From: Lysinibacillus sp. FJAT-14745
Lineage (GTDB): Bacteria; Bacillota; Bacilli; Bacillales_A; Planococcaceae
Reading direction: 5' to 3'
Assembly (NCBI RefSeq): GCF_001275675.1
Contig: NZ_LITM01000008.1
Span: 137,998 to 201,997, forward strand
DNA length: 64,000 bases
Shown in pieces: positions 46,627 to 56,256 of this stretch. The notes below the pieces were generated by a model. The model searched no databases, had not been told where the DNA came from, and saw only the letters and a program-made list of their open reading frames with translations. The stretch's first letter is position 1. Every line of letters begins with the position of its first letter. A program made the position numbers and the translations under genes.

Positions 46627-47481
46627 TTATTCATAAACGTAAAAGCCTCTTCCAGATTTTTTACCTAGCCAGCCTGCTGCCACATATTTACGAAGCAATG
46701 GACAAGGTCTATATTTACTATCTCCTAAGCCCTCATGTAAGATCTCCATGATGGATAGACATGTATCAAGACCAATAAAGTCTGCTAATGTCAACGGACC
46801 CATCGGATGATTCATGCCGAGCTTCATCACATCATCAATAGCTTCTTTCGATGCTACACCCTCATACAATGCGTAGATCGCTTCATTAATCATTGGTAAT
46901 AAAATACGATTCGAAATAAAGCCTGGGAAGTCATTTACTTCCACTGGCGTTTTCGCTAATTTTACTGTCATGTCTTCAACCGATTTGTAGACTTCATCAC
47001 TTGTAGCTAACCCTCTAATAATTTCAACAAGCTTCATGACAGGTACAGGATTCATAAAGTGCATACCAATCACTTGCTCTGGACGATTTGTTACAGCAGC
47101 AATTTCAGTAATTGGTAAAGATGATGTATTCGTAGCTAAAATGGCATGTGCCGGTGCAATCTGATCAATTTGCTTAAAGATGGATTGCTTTATTTCCATA
47201 TTTTCCACAGCTGCCTCGATGATAATATCTACGTCACTAGCATCCTGTAAATCTAGTGACATACTAATACGACCTAAAATAGCCGCCTTCTCATCTTCAG
47301 TTTTACGACCCTTTTCGACATCACGTGTCAGGTTTTTCGTCATGACTCCTAAACCACGTTCGAAAAATTCTTGCTTCATGTCGTTCAGTTTGACATCATA
47401 ACCAGCTTGTGCACAAACTTGTGCAATGCCGGAGCCCATTTGTCCAGCACCAATAACCATCACTTTTTGAATTCCCATCAT
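46627..47481 (-). CDS. hbd: 3-hydroxybutyryl-CoA dehydrogenase
   Basis: NAD-dependent oxidation of 3-hydroxybutyryl-CoA to acetoacetyl-CoA. It has 284 residues. The Rossmann motif is [18 protein letters not shown]; catalytic features are [16 protein letters not shown] and [11 protein letters not shown], and the C-terminus is [11 protein letters not shown]. It overlaps the thiolase stop by 4 bp (ATGA), so the two are co-translated. It corresponds to mmgB-type enzymes. Confidence 0.94.
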   Translation of the reverse strand: MMGIQKVMVIGAGQMGSGIAQVCAQAGYDVKLNDMKQEFFERGLGVMTKNLTRDVEKGRKTEDEKAAILGRISMSLDLQDASDVDIIIEAAVENMEIKQSIFKQIDQIAPAHAILATNTSSLPITEIAAVTNRPEQVIGMHFMNPVPVMKLVEIIRGLATSDEVYKSVEDMTVKLAKTPVEVNDFPGFISNRILLPMINEAIYALYEGVASKEAIDDVMKLGMNHPMGPLTLADFIGLDTCLSIMEILHEGLGDSKYRPCPLLRKYVAAGWLGKKSGRGFYVYE

Positions 47482-48683
47482 TCGTGTCCCCCTGTTTTCG
47501 GTACTTCAATCATAATCGCATCGCCTTGCCCTCCACCTGAGCAGATTGCAGCAATTCCGATACCGCCGCCACGACGTTTTAATTCATGTGCAAGTGTTAA
47601 AATAATACGTGCTCCAGACGCTCCGATTGGATGACCTAGTGCAACTGCACCACCGTTAACATTGACCTTTTCAGCATCTAAATCCGCCAGCTGCTTGCTG
47701 ACAAGAGCTACTGCTGCAAAGGCTTCATTGATTTCGATCAAATCAATATCAGCTAATGATTTCCCTGTCTTTTTCAGTAATTTATTAATGACAAGTCCTG
47801 GTGTTTGCGGGAAGTTCTCTGGCTCAATAGCAATCTCTTCATGGCCGATAATAACCGCAAGTGGCTCTCTGCCTTCACGCGTTGCACGTTCCTCACTCAT
47901 TACTACTAGGGCACATGCACCATCGTTAACGCCAGGAGCATTACCTGCTGTAATCGTTCCGTCCTTGTCAAAGGCTGGCTTGAGTTTTGCAAGTACCTCC
48001 ATTGACGTACCGGCTCTTGGTGCCTCGTCTGTATCGACATGAAGCGGTTCTCCCTTACGTTGTGGAATTTCCACAGGCACGATTTCTTCAGCAAAGTAAC
48101 CTTTCTCAATTGCTGCAAGTGCGCGTTCATGACTGCGAACTGACCAAGCATCCTGCTCCTCACGGCTTAACGAATATTCTTTGGCCGTTGTATTACCGTA
48201 ACTTCCCATATGCGGCCTTGCCTTATCAAAGGCACATGTTAAGCCATCATATAGCATGCCATCCACCATTGTTGAGTCGCCCATGCGTAAGCCTGTTCGA
48301 CCATTTTGTAGATAATACGGTGCATTGGACATAGACTCCATACCACCAGCGATAATCACTTCTTCGTCCCCTAATCGAATTAGCTGATTAGCTAGTGTTA
48401 CAGCACGCATACCTGATGCACAAACTTTGTTAATCGTTTCTGTTTTCACCGCTATTGGTAAATTAGCTTTGATCGCAGCCTGCCTTGAAGGAATTTGGCC
48501 CTGTCCCCCTTGTAAAACTGAGCCTAAAATTACTTCATCCACTTCATCAGGCGAAAAATTCGCTTTTTCAAGTGCCCCTTTTATGGCAATTGCGCCTAAA
48601 TCACTTGCGCTTAATGCTGATAGTGAACCTCCAAACTTACCAAATGCAGTTCTTGCTCCTGCTAAAATTACAGCTCTATTCAA
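47478..48683 (-). CDS. thl: Acetyl-CoA C-acetyltransferase (thiolase)
   Basis: Reversible cleavage of acetoacetyl-CoA to two acetyl-CoA. It has 401 residues. The acyl-accepting cysteine is in [52 protein letters not shown] and [10 protein letters not shown] complete the thiolase pattern. The frame is open to 48803, but homology begins at [18 protein letters not shown] at 48683 lies 6 bases after AAGGGGTG, so I take it as the start. Confidence 0.93.
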   Translation of the reverse strand: MNRAVILAGARTAFGKFGGSLSALSASDLGAIAIKGALEKANFSPDEVDEVILGSVLQGGQGQIPSRQAAIKANLPIAVKTETINKVCASGMRAVTLANQLIRLGDEEVIIAGGMESMSNAPYYLQNGRTGLRMGDSTMVDGMLYDGLTCAFDKARPHMGSYGNTTAKEYSLSREEQDAWSVRSHERALAAIEKGYFAEEIVPVEIPQRKGEPLHVDTDEAPRAGTSMEVLAKLKPAFDKDGTITAGNAPGVNDGACALVVMSEERATREGREPLAVIIGHEEIAIEPENFPQTPGLVINKLLKKTGKSLADIDLIEINEAFAAVALVSKQLADLDAEKVNVNGGAVALGHPIGASGARIILTLAHELKRRGGGIGIAAICSGGGQGDAIMIEVPKTGGHE

Positions 48684-48766
48684 GTAAAACACCCCTTTTG
48701 TTTTACGTTCCAGAAGAAGTATCAGAGCATTTCTGTTGACTGAACGCTCGCTCGACCTCTTGCTAT

Positions 48767-48797
48767 GAAAAATGGGAGTTAGTAATGTAACTCCCAT
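48767..48797 (-). terminator. Intrinsic terminator of fadF
   Basis: ATGGGAGTTA pairs perfectly with TAACTCCCAT and is followed by TTTTTC on the minus strand, so fadF and the thiolase gene may be separate units. Confidence 0.85.
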
Positions 48798-48881
48798 CTC
48801 CATTTAATCTTATTCTACAAAACAATTATTTATTGTGCAATTTATATTTTTCAGATAACTAAAATATTTCTGCAATAACCA

Positions 48882-51104
48882 TCATTTTTCTGCGTTAATT
48901 TCTACATTCTTGTCTTGTTCGACACTGTCCACTGCAGCTACTACTTCTTCAACCATTACATCCGCTGCTTCTTCAACAGAATCCTCGACAGCTTTCACTT
49001 TTTCACCAAATACAGAACGCTCTAATAGTTCTGCAACATCGAATGTACTGATTGTATCTTCAACCTCTTTTGCCTTTGTACCATCTTCAAGCATTGTTAA
49101 GCAGTAAGGACATCCAGAAGAAATAACTGATGCGTCCGTTGCTAAAGCTTGCTCTGTTCTTGCTACGTTAATTCGGTTGCCGACATGCTCTTCCATCCAC
49201 ATTAAGCCGCCACCCGCACCACAGCACATTGCTGACTCACGATTACGCTCCATTTCCACAAGCTTCACACCTGGGATGCCACGTAATATTTCGCGTGGTG
49301 CATCATAAACATCGTTATAACGACCTAAATAACAAGAATCGTGGAACACAATCGTTTCATGAACTTCATAATTTAACGCTAGACGATTTTCTTCAATCAA
49401 CTGATTCAATAGTTCAGTATGGTGGTAGACCTCGCCCTTCCAGCCAAAGTCTTGGTATTCATTTTTAAAGATATTGTAAGCGTGCGGGTCGATCGTAACG
49501 ATTTTCTTGACGTCGTTTTTCTCAAATTCATCGATATTTGCTGTTGCCAGCTCTTGGAATAAGAATTCATTTCCTAAACGACGAGGAGTGTCCCCTGAGT
49601 TTTTCTCTTTATTTCCTAAAATCGCAAACTTCACACCTGCCTCGTTTAATAAACGACAGAATGCTAATGCAATTTTTTGCGAGCGGTTATCAAATGCACC
49701 CATTGAACCTACCCAGAATAAATATTCCATTTCCTCACCTGATTTTTTCAGCTCTTTCACTGTTGGAACATGAATGGTTGGATCTAGGTCACGCCAATTT
49801 TCTTTTTCTTTACGGTTTAAGCCCCAAGGATTGCCTTGACGCTCGATATTTGTCATCGCGCGTTGTGCATCAGGGTTTACTTTTCCTTCAGTCATTGTTA
49901 AGTAACGACGTAAATCAATAATTTTATCGACATGCTCGTTCATAACAGGACATTGATCCTCACAGTTACGACAAGTCGTACATGCCCAAATCTCTTCTTC
50001 TGTAATGACATCGCCGATTAAAGAAGGGCTGTAGATATCTTCAATGACTGCGCCCTCAGCACCAGCTGCCATTGCTAACTGATTCCCCTTTGTATTAGCA
50101 AAGAATTGATAAGGTACCCAAGGCTTTTGCTTTGTCACAACAGCACCTGTAAACGTTAAATGATCTCGCAGCTTCACGATTAAATCCATCGGTGATAACA
50201 TTTTCCCTGTTCCTGATGCTGGACACATATTTGTACAGCGTCCACACTCTACACAAGAATATAAATCTAGCATTTGTTTTTGTGTAAAATCTTCAATACG
50301 TCCAACACCAATTGCCGGAATATCATCTTCATCTTCAGCATTTTCTAATGCTTCAAAGTCGATTGGTGTTAGCGTACCTGTACGATCTAGACGGTTCATG
50401 TACACATTAATCGGGCTTACAATCAAGTGGAAGTGCTTCGATTGTGGTACATACACTAAGAATGTTAAAAGAATTAATAAGTGCGCCCACCACATTACAT
50501 AGAAAACAACAGCAGCTGCTGATGCTGGTAAGAAACTAAAAATAGCAGCAATGCCAGAAGCAACTGGCTCTGTATAACTTAGTCCTTCACCATGCCAAAT
50601 GATTCCCATACCATTTGCAAGTAATGTAGATACCATTAACCCGCCAATGAAAATTAAGACAAGACCATTTTTCCAGCCTCGTTTTAGACGTACTAGCTTT
50701 TCTACATAACGACGGTAAAATGCCCACACAACCGCCACTAAAATCATTAATACCACAAGCTCTTGGAAGAATGTAAACATACTGTAGAAAATGCCAAGTG
50801 GCAAATGTGATCCAGGTGCTAACCCCTTCCAAATTAAATCAATAGCCCCTAACTGCACCATCAAAAATCCATAGAAGAACATGACGTGAATTAAACCACT
50901 CTTCGGATCTTTTAATAGCTTGTTTTGGCCAAGTACATTAACCATAAGATATCGAACTCGTTCTTTAACACTTTCATCAAACTCAACCTTTTTCCCCAAT
51001 TGCACAAACTTATAGCGTGTTTTTAACAGATAGAAGAATAATCCTACTGCATAAAGCACAACCACGACTGTTAGAACAATGTTTGCAATTACTAATGGAC
51101 TCAT
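48882..51104 (-). CDS. fadF: Membrane Fe-S oxidoreductase FadF (HdrD/CCG type)
   Basis: A 740-residue protein. About six membrane helices occupy residues 5-240, including a histidine-containing NarI-like portion. Two 4Fe-4S motifs follow (CVECGRCTNMCP and CTTCRNCEDQCP), then CCG-domain cysteines (DSCYLGRYNDVYDAP, AMCCGAGGGLMWME). In B. subtilis the gene (ywjF/fadF) is next to acdA and belongs to the fatty-acid degradation regulon. It probably passes electrons from acyl-CoA dehydrogenases (through ETF) to quinone; that is inference. The C-terminal tail is rich in Glu and Val. AAAGGGGGG precedes the ATG. Confidence 0.92.
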   Translation of the reverse strand: MSPLVIANIVLTVVVVLYAVGLFFYLLKTRYKFVQLGKKVEFDESVKERVRYLMVNVLGQNKLLKDPKSGLIHVMFFYGFLMVQLGAIDLIWKGLAPGSHLPLGIFYSMFTFFQELVVLMILVAVVWAFYRRYVEKLVRLKRGWKNGLVLIFIGGLMVSTLLANGMGIIWHGEGLSYTEPVASGIAAIFSFLPASAAAVVFYVMWWAHLLILLTFLVYVPQSKHFHLIVSPINVYMNRLDRTGTLTPIDFEALENAEDEDDIPAIGVGRIEDFTQKQMLDLYSCVECGRCTNMCPASGTGKMLSPMDLIVKLRDHLTFTGAVVTKQKPWVPYQFFANTKGNQLAMAAGAEGAVIEDIYSPSLIGDVITEEEIWACTTCRNCEDQCPVMNEHVDKIIDLRRYLTMTEGKVNPDAQRAMTNIERQGNPWGLNRKEKENWRDLDPTIHVPTVKELKKSGEEMEYLFWVGSMGAFDNRSQKIALAFCRLLNEAGVKFAILGNKEKNSGDTPRRLGNEFLFQELATANIDEFEKNDVKKIVTIDPHAYNIFKNEYQDFGWKGEVYHHTELLNQLIEENRLALNYEVHETIVFHDSCYLGRYNDVYDAPREILRGIPGVKLVEMERNRESAMCCGAGGGLMWMEEHVGNRINVARTEQALATDASVISSGCPYCLTMLEDGTKAKEVEDTISTFDVAELLERSVFGEKVKAVEDSVEEAADVMVEEVVAAVDSVEQDKNVEINAEK

Positions 51105-51278
51105 GGTTGGTCCCCCCTTTAGTTTGTCGTAAGTTTCTCTCTTTGTGATAAATTTGCTAGCTCATACGTAAATGTACGTCATTCCATCATTATATTCCTA
51201 TTCTAATAAATGAGTGAGCATTCAGTCAACATAAAACGGAAATATTTCTGATAATTTTATATTCTTACATTTTATAAG

Positions 51279-51312
51279 AAAAAAAGCCACCCTGAATTTT
51301 TCAAAGTGACCA
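51279..51312 (-). terminator. Probable terminator after the cobalamin operon
   Basis: On the minus strand GTCACTTTGAA pairs with TTCAGGGTGGC through several G-U pairs and ends in TTTTTTT. It lies beyond array A3, about 215 bases from the last cobalamin gene. Confidence 0.6.
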
Positions 51313-51344
51313 TTTTTTACATTATTTTAAATACAAATATAACT

Positions 51345-51487
51345 TCTCACCATAACGTGGGTTGATTTCCGTTCTAACTGAAATTGTTCCGATAAAACGA
51401 GAAAACATTCCGATAAAAGCTAAAATTGTTCCGATAAAACGAGATTTTGTTCCGATAAATCTTCAAAATATTACTATAAAAATGAAT
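51345..51487. repeat. Head element joined to 21-bp tandem array A3
   Basis: The head (TAACGTGGGTTGATTTCC, 51345-51381) runs directly into five 21-bp units (51383-51487) with the core TTCCGATAAA. The last unit is diverged (TATTACTATAAAAATG). The final two units match array A2 at 17784-17826 closely. The array lies between the cobalamin adenosyltransferase gene and its terminator. Confidence 0.88.
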
Positions 51488-51525
51488 TCATCACTCATCT
51501 GTGGCGCCAAACGCATAATAACAGA

Positions 51526-52089
51526 CTATTTTTTAAAGACATTGCCGCTTCGAATATACTCAACATCTGCAACATTCAATCTAAAATTAATAACACGTGC
51601 TGCTGCAAATAAATAATCAGATAGACGATTTAAATATTTTTGTACAATCGTCGGTACGTCTTCGATTTCCTTCATAAGCGTTACCATTTGACGCTCTGCT
51701 CGACGTGCTACTGTGCGACCTATGTGTAAAGTTGCAGCTGCTGGTGCACCACCTGGTAAAATAAAGCGCTGTAGTGGTGGCGCTTCATCTGACAATGCAT
51801 CAATACGAGATTCCAACACTTCAATTGGCTGCTCTGTTAGCTTATAATGGCGTTCCTTCATGACGTTAGCAAGGTCGCCGCCTGCATCGAAAAGCTCATG
51901 CTGAATCGTTTCTAAATCAATTAGAATATCCTTGAATAGCTCACGATCTAGTTCACTAACAGCCTTACCAATAAAAGAATTTAATTCATCGATGGCCCCG
52001 TATGTTTCAACGCGTAAGCTATCTTTGTCTACACGCCCCCCGATAAGACTTGTTTTCCCCGTATCGCCTGTTTTTGTATAAAGCTTCAT
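51526..52089 (-). CDS. pduO: Cob(I)alamin adenosyltransferase, PduO type
   Basis: Transfers the 5'-deoxyadenosyl group of ATP to cobalamin, making coenzyme B12. It has 187 residues. The ATP-binding N-terminus is LYTKTGDTGKTSLIGG, with HELFDAGGDLAN and the C-terminal KYLNRLSDYLFAAARVIN; all are PduO hallmarks. The start is the ATG at 52089, 9 bases after AGGAG. It is last in the btu operon (B. subtilis yvqK position), 5 bp after btuD-cbiZ. IcmF in this window needs its product. Confidence 0.94.
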   Translation of the reverse strand: MKLYTKTGDTGKTSLIGGRVDKDSLRVETYGAIDELNSFIGKAVSELDRELFKDILIDLETIQHELFDAGGDLANVMKERHYKLTEQPIEVLESRIDALSDEAPPLQRFILPGGAPAAATLHIGRTVARRAERQMVTLMKEIEDVPTIVQKYLNRLSDYLFAAARVINFRLNVADVEYIRSGNVFKK

Positions 52090-52094
52090 TTCTC

Positions 52095-53561
52095 TCATCT
52101 CCTAGAATTATTTTTATAATTCTCAATAGCCTGCACAGTTGTTTCAAAAACACCTTTACCAATAATCTTACCTACATCAGTAATTGGACCACCGTACAGC
52201 ATTTCTTCCCCTCTTTGTGTCGCTGCAATCAATAAACTATCTGTAGCTGTACCTGTCGCAATCGTACCACTAAGCTCATCACGAATATTTTCCGATTGCA
52301 ATGCCTTTGTTTTCGCCTCAGTAGCTGTCATCATTGCTTGGAAAAACGCTTCTTCTGATAAACAACCATTAACGATGACCCACGTATTTATAGTACCAAT
52401 ATATGGTTCATCTTGTCTTTCATGTGCACGAGACACATCAACAGCATTACCAACTCCAGCTGTAACAGCAACAAGGACGCTACCAAAGGAAGCTTTAAAT
52501 TCATTAATAGCTACAAGATTTGTTGGGACAGCCGTTAACATGACGACGGTGCTTGTAGATGAAAAATGCTCCTTTAGTAAAAATTCAGCGACCTCTCTCT
52601 TTACATCATTAATGACATAATCTATTGGTACGGAGCGATTTAACAGACAATCATACCAGCCGATACCCGGATTATGGACAGCTGAGGACACTGTTTTTAA
52701 AGGAAACTCTGATTGAAGCTGAATGTAATGATCTGTAACAGTAAAATTTTCTTTTGTAATGACAGCACGTTGCTGATGTTCAACTGAGGCTGGCATCATG
52801 GTAATTTGAGGCTTTGGAATTTCTGGATGTGCATAAGTTGCAACTCGGGCATGGTAAACGTCTTCAATTTGTGAAGCGATTAATACTTCATGTGGCGCCC
52901 CCAATGCCCGCATCCGTCCTTCCTCCATTAGTAATAATTCATCACAATAGAGAGAAGCTAAATTCATATCATGCAGCACCATAATAACGGTTAAACCACT
53001 TTCAATTGCTTCCTTTCGCACCATATCTAAAATTTGACGTTGATGAGCAATATCTAGATGGTTCGTTGGTTCATCCAACAGTAATATTTCCGCTGTTTGT
53101 GCAAGAGCTTGGGCTACAAAAACTCTTTGCTGTTCACCGCCCGACAAAAATTCCATCGGTGTCTGTTCATAGCGTTGCACACCAGTTTGTATCATTGCAT
53201 GTTGAACTGCTTGTTCATCACGATCAGTCCAGCTTGAAAAGAAGCCTGTTTGATGTGGATACCGTCCAAGTGATACTGCCTCCCGTACACTGTTTGAAAA
53301 GGCATTGGCATGTAATTGCGGAAGCACCGCCATTTTTTTTGCTAATGCACGAGCATTGTAAGAACTACTATTTTTACCATCTACTAATATAGTGCCTGCA
53401 GTTGCTGGAAGTATGCCACTTATTACTTTTAACAGCGTGGATTTCCCGCTTCCATTTGGTCCTAATATCCCTAGTATTTTTCCTTTGTCAACGGAAAAAC
53501 TAATATCACGGACGATCGGTACATCTCCATAGCCACCTGAAAGATGTTCAACAACAATCAT
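52095..53561 (-). CDS. btuD: BtuD ABC-transporter ATPase fused to CbiZ amidohydrolase
   Basis: A 488-residue two-domain protein. Residues 1-250 are an ABC ATPase: Walker A GILGPNGSGKSTLLK, Q-loop VLPQLHANAF, signature FLSGGEQQRVFVAQAL, Walker B ILLLDEPTNHLD and switch VLHDMN. From about residue 275 to the end is an adenosylcobinamide amidohydrolase domain (CbiZ: SSAVHNPGIGWYDCLLNR, VTAGVGNAVDVSRAHE, GTATDSLLIAATQRG). CbiZ removes the lower-ligand side chain so that imported cobamides can be rebuilt. The same fusion is known for B. subtilis YvrA. It overlaps btuC by 4 bp. Confidence 0.93.
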   Translation of the reverse strand: MIVVEHLSGGYGDVPIVRDISFSVDKGKILGILGPNGSGKSTLLKVISGILPATAGTILVDGKNSSSYNARALAKKMAVLPQLHANAFSNSVREAVSLGRYPHQTGFFSSWTDRDEQAVQHAMIQTGVQRYEQTPMEFLSGGEQQRVFVAQALAQTAEILLLDEPTNHLDIAHQRQILDMVRKEAIESGLTVIMVLHDMNLASLYCDELLLMEEGRMRALGAPHEVLIASQIEDVYHARVATYAHPEIPKPQITMMPASVEHQQRAVITKENFTVTDHYIQLQSEFPLKTVSSAVHNPGIGWYDCLLNRSVPIDYVINDVKREVAEFLLKEHFSSTSTVVMLTAVPTNLVAINEFKASFGSVLVAVTAGVGNAVDVSRAHERQDEPYIGTINTWVIVNGCLSEEAFFQAMMTATEAKTKALQSENIRDELSGTIATGTATDSLLIAATQRGEEMLYGGPITDVGKIIGKGVFETTVQAIENYKNNSRR

Positions 53562-54559
53562 GCCCGTACCCCCTTGCCTCTACGTTGCTTATAAAAAATA
53601 TAGGAAAAAACGGGCGCCCCAATAAATGCAGTAATGACACCAATCGGTAGCTCTCTTGGCATAATAATTGTTCGTGCTATTAAATCACAAATAATCAGCA
53701 AAGTTGCCCCATTTAAAAATGATAATGGCAATAAATGACGATGATCGGAACCCCAAACCATTCTCGTCATATGAGGAACAACTAAACCAACAAAGCCAAT
53801 CGTTCCAGAAACCGCTACCGCAGCTCCTGTCAACATGGATCCACCCACTAAAATAATATATTTACTACGCTTAACATTGACACCTAAATGCTTCGCGCGT
53901 TCTTCACCATATAACAGAACATTTAACTCGCGTCTTTGTGTCCAAAGCATAATGGAGCCGATTATGACAAACGGGATAATCATCTGAACGTATGGCCAAC
54001 CACGCATTGATACTGAACCGAGCAGCCATCCGACAACTTGGCGTAGCTCCTCACCAGACAATGCAATCATTAATGAAATCAGGGAACCTAAAAATGAACT
54101 AAATATAACCCCTGTTAAAATAAGAGTTTCCATTTTTAGCGAACGGTCTACTATTCTAGCAAAGCCCATAACAGCTACCATCGTTAATATGGCACCAATC
54201 ATACTAAAGATGGGCAATGTAAAATGGCCGACTACAGGTATTGATATACTAAAGAAAATCGTCATAACTGCACCAACTGATGCACCAGAGGAAACACCTA
54301 ACGTATACGGGTCAGCCAAAGGGTTCTTTAATAAGCCTTGAAAAGCTGCCCCTGCAATAGCAAGTGATGCCCCTACAAGCCCTGCCAGCAGTACTCGAGG
54401 TAAACGAATCTTCCATAAAATATTGGCAGGTGTTTCATCAGCCGCCTTATTCCACACTACTTCTAGCGGAATATGAACTGAGCCTATCGCCACACCACAC
54501 CAGATGCTAATGATTAGAAGCGTAATTGCTGTTACATAGGCTACAATTGTTTTACTCAT
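53558..54559 (-). CDS. btuC: BtuC, cobalamin ABC-transporter permease
   Basis: A 333-residue FecCD/BtuC family permease with about ten hydrophobic helices. Characteristic stretches: LPRVLLAGLVGASLAIAGAA, NPLADPYTLGVSSGASVGAV and GFVGLVVPHMTRMVWG. It overlaps btuF and btuD by 4 bp on each side. Cobalamin specificity comes from the riboswitch and CbiZ context rather than from the sequence alone. Confidence 0.92.
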   Translation of the reverse strand: MSKTIVAYVTAITLLIISIWCGVAIGSVHIPLEVVWNKAADETPANILWKIRLPRVLLAGLVGASLAIAGAAFQGLLKNPLADPYTLGVSSGASVGAVMTIFFSISIPVVGHFTLPIFSMIGAILTMVAVMGFARIVDRSLKMETLILTGVIFSSFLGSLISLMIALSGEELRQVVGWLLGSVSMRGWPYVQMIIPFVIIGSIMLWTQRRELNVLLYGEERAKHLGVNVKRSKYIILVGGSMLTGAAVAVSGTIGFVGLVVPHMTRMVWGSDHRHLLPLSFLNGATLLIICDLIARTIIMPRELPIGVITAFIGAPVFSYIFYKQRRGKGVRA

Positions 54560-55521
54560 TTAAACGCCTCTGGGTAGACCGCCTTCGCTAATTCCTCAAA
54601 ACCATCTGCTAATCGAGGACCTTGACGACTTGTCGTACTTTCATCCACTTGTACAATAGCTTTATTTTTTACGGCAGTTATTGTCTCAAAGCCTGGACGT
54701 TGTGGAATTTTCGTTAAAATATCTGGTACATAATTATAGGCTACTACAATGACATCTGGATTTTTCGCGATAATTTGTTCAGCATCTATTTGATACCAGT
54801 CATTTGTATCTGCTGCCACATTTTCGGCATGAATCATTTCTAGCATCTCATTCATAAATGTACCTTTACCAGCTGTATAAATCTGTGGCACATCAGACGA
54901 CTCTACAAAGACTTTCTTTGGCTCAACACCGTCAAGTTTTGTTTCAACTTCTTTAACCTTCGCCTTCATATTTGCAACAATTTTTTTAGCCTCTTCTAGT
55001 TTTCCTGTTGCACGACCAAGCTGTTCAATCGTTGTGTAAGTTTCATTAAAGTTTTTTGCATCCGCTACAACAAATACTTTCACACCTGCAGCTTCAAGCT
55101 GTTCAATTGCTCCTTTTGAATTCCCCATACCCGATGCATGTGCAAAAACGATATCTGGCGATAAAGCAATAATTTTTTCAATATTATAATCCATGCCGCC
55201 AACCTTTTCTTTTTTACTAGCTTCCGCTGGATAATTGTCATTATCTGTCACGCCAACTATTTCATTATTTAAGCCAAGGCCAAACAATATTTCAGTGTTA
55301 CTCGGAATGAGAGAGACAATTTTTTCAGGAGGTGCTTCTAGCGTAATATCCTTGCCTGTAGCATCTTTTATCGTCATTGGGAATGTTGCTTGATCTACTT
55401 TTGCAGTCTCTTGTTGCTCAGAAGATGACGGCTTATCATTTGTTGCCTCTTTTGTATTACATGCAGCAAGCAGGCCAATAGCTAAAAATGCTGATAATCC
55501 TATTTTCCAAATTTTCTTCAT
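54556..55521 (-). CDS. btuF: BtuF, cobalamin-binding lipoprotein
   Basis: A 321-residue class III substrate-binding protein. The signal peptide ends in a lipobox (GLLAAC, lipidated Cys21). A Ser/Glu-rich linker is followed by the bilobed domain (PPEKIVSLIPSNTEILFGLG, SPDIVFAHASGM, RPGFETITAVKNKAIVQVDE). It is first in the operon and preceded by a cobalamin riboswitch, its terminator, and array B2. Confidence 0.93.
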   Translation of the reverse strand: MKKIWKIGLSAFLAIGLLAACNTKEATNDKPSSSEQQETAKVDQATFPMTIKDATGKDITLEAPPEKIVSLIPSNTEILFGLGLNNEIVGVTDNDNYPAEASKKEKVGGMDYNIEKIIALSPDIVFAHASGMGNSKGAIEQLEAAGVKVFVVADAKNFNETYTTIEQLGRATGKLEEAKKIVANMKAKVKEVETKLDGVEPKKVFVESSDVPQIYTAGKGTFMNEMLEMIHAENVAADTNDWYQIDAEQIIAKNPDVIVVAYNYVPDILTKIPQRPGFETITAVKNKAIVQVDESTTSRQGPRLADGFEELAKAVYPEAFK

Positions 55522-55610
55522 GTGAATCCCCCTTAGTCTATTTGTGCGTATAGTTTTTATTGTTTTTCTGAATTATCGATACATTTTAGTTTTTTAACGC
55601 TCGAGGTTGT

Positions 55611-55890
55611 GGGTTATCGCCTAACTTTGTGGATATATCACCTAACTTTGGGTTATCGCTCAACTTTGCGGATTTATCAACCAACTTTGGGTTATCGCTC
55701 AACTTTGTGAGTTTATCTACCAACTTTGCGGATTTATCTACCAACTTTTTGAGTTTGCCTACCAACTTTGTGGATTTATCGCCCAACTTTGGGTTATCAC
55801 TCAACTTTGCGGATTTATCAACCAACTTTTTGAGTTTATCTACCAACATTGTAGGTTTATCGCCCACTTTTTCAAATTTATCGACATTCA
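55611..55890. repeat. 21/18-bp tandem array B2 in the btuF leader
   Basis: Thirteen tandem units, nine of 21 bp and four of 18 bp, with the core TTTATCNNCCAACTTTG (18-bp form GGGTTATCGCTCAACTTT), plus a decayed end unit. It lies between the riboswitch terminator and the btuF start, so it would be transcribed in the btu leader when the riboswitch permits. Both strands stay open over the array because unit lengths are multiples of three; neither frame has a convincing ribosome-binding site. Confidence 0.88.
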
Positions 55891-55894
55891 TCAT

Positions 55895-55933
55895 CCAAAA
55901 CAAATACCCCTCATCATAAAACAATGAGGGGGT
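55895..55933 (-). terminator. Expression-platform terminator of the cobalamin riboswitch
   Basis: On the minus strand ACCCCCTCAT pairs with ATGAGGGGTA around GTTTTATG and is followed by TTTGTTTTGG. It lies about 70 nt downstream of the aptamer, the expected place for transcriptional control of btuF. Confidence 0.75.
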
Positions 55934-56002
55934 CAAATTTGCACAAAAAACATATACAAAATCCACCATCCTATCCTCGTAGGCTACAACGTGTTTTCTA
56001 TA

Positions 56003-56155
56003 AAGGCAGGTCTCCTGGCTCGTGCTCCATACGCTTTTTCAAGCCTTCCCGAAAGTTTCAGTGGCGTAGATTGAAAAAACTCACACATACAGTGGCGGGA
56101 CCGCATCGGAATTACACCGATTTCCCTTTTCTCTTTACTTAAGTAAAGAACCTTT
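56003..56155 (-). promoter_or_regulatory. Cobalamin riboswitch aptamer
   Basis: On the minus strand the B12-aptamer core is recognisable in order: AAAGGTTC and GGGAAATCGGTGTAATTCC, then GCGGTCCCGCCACTGT, and at the 3' side GAGCCAGGAGACCTGCC, the B12 box. P1-like closure is seen between AAAGG and CCTTTATA at the ends. It precedes btuFCD-cbiZ-pduO and so is expected to shut the operon off when adenosylcobalamin is plentiful. Confidence 0.95.
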
Positions 56156-56256
56156 ATAATATTCAGTTGATTGTATTATACATGAAAACGAAAGAAGCCG
56201 CCTCCATTCGAGACGACTCCTAAACAAATCAATTCTGTCCGACATACTGAAAGAAG

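Noticed and set aside
55629..55919. Plus- and minus-strand frames across array B2
   Set aside because: Both strands are open because of the 18/21-bp units; no start with a ribosome-binding site and no known domain.
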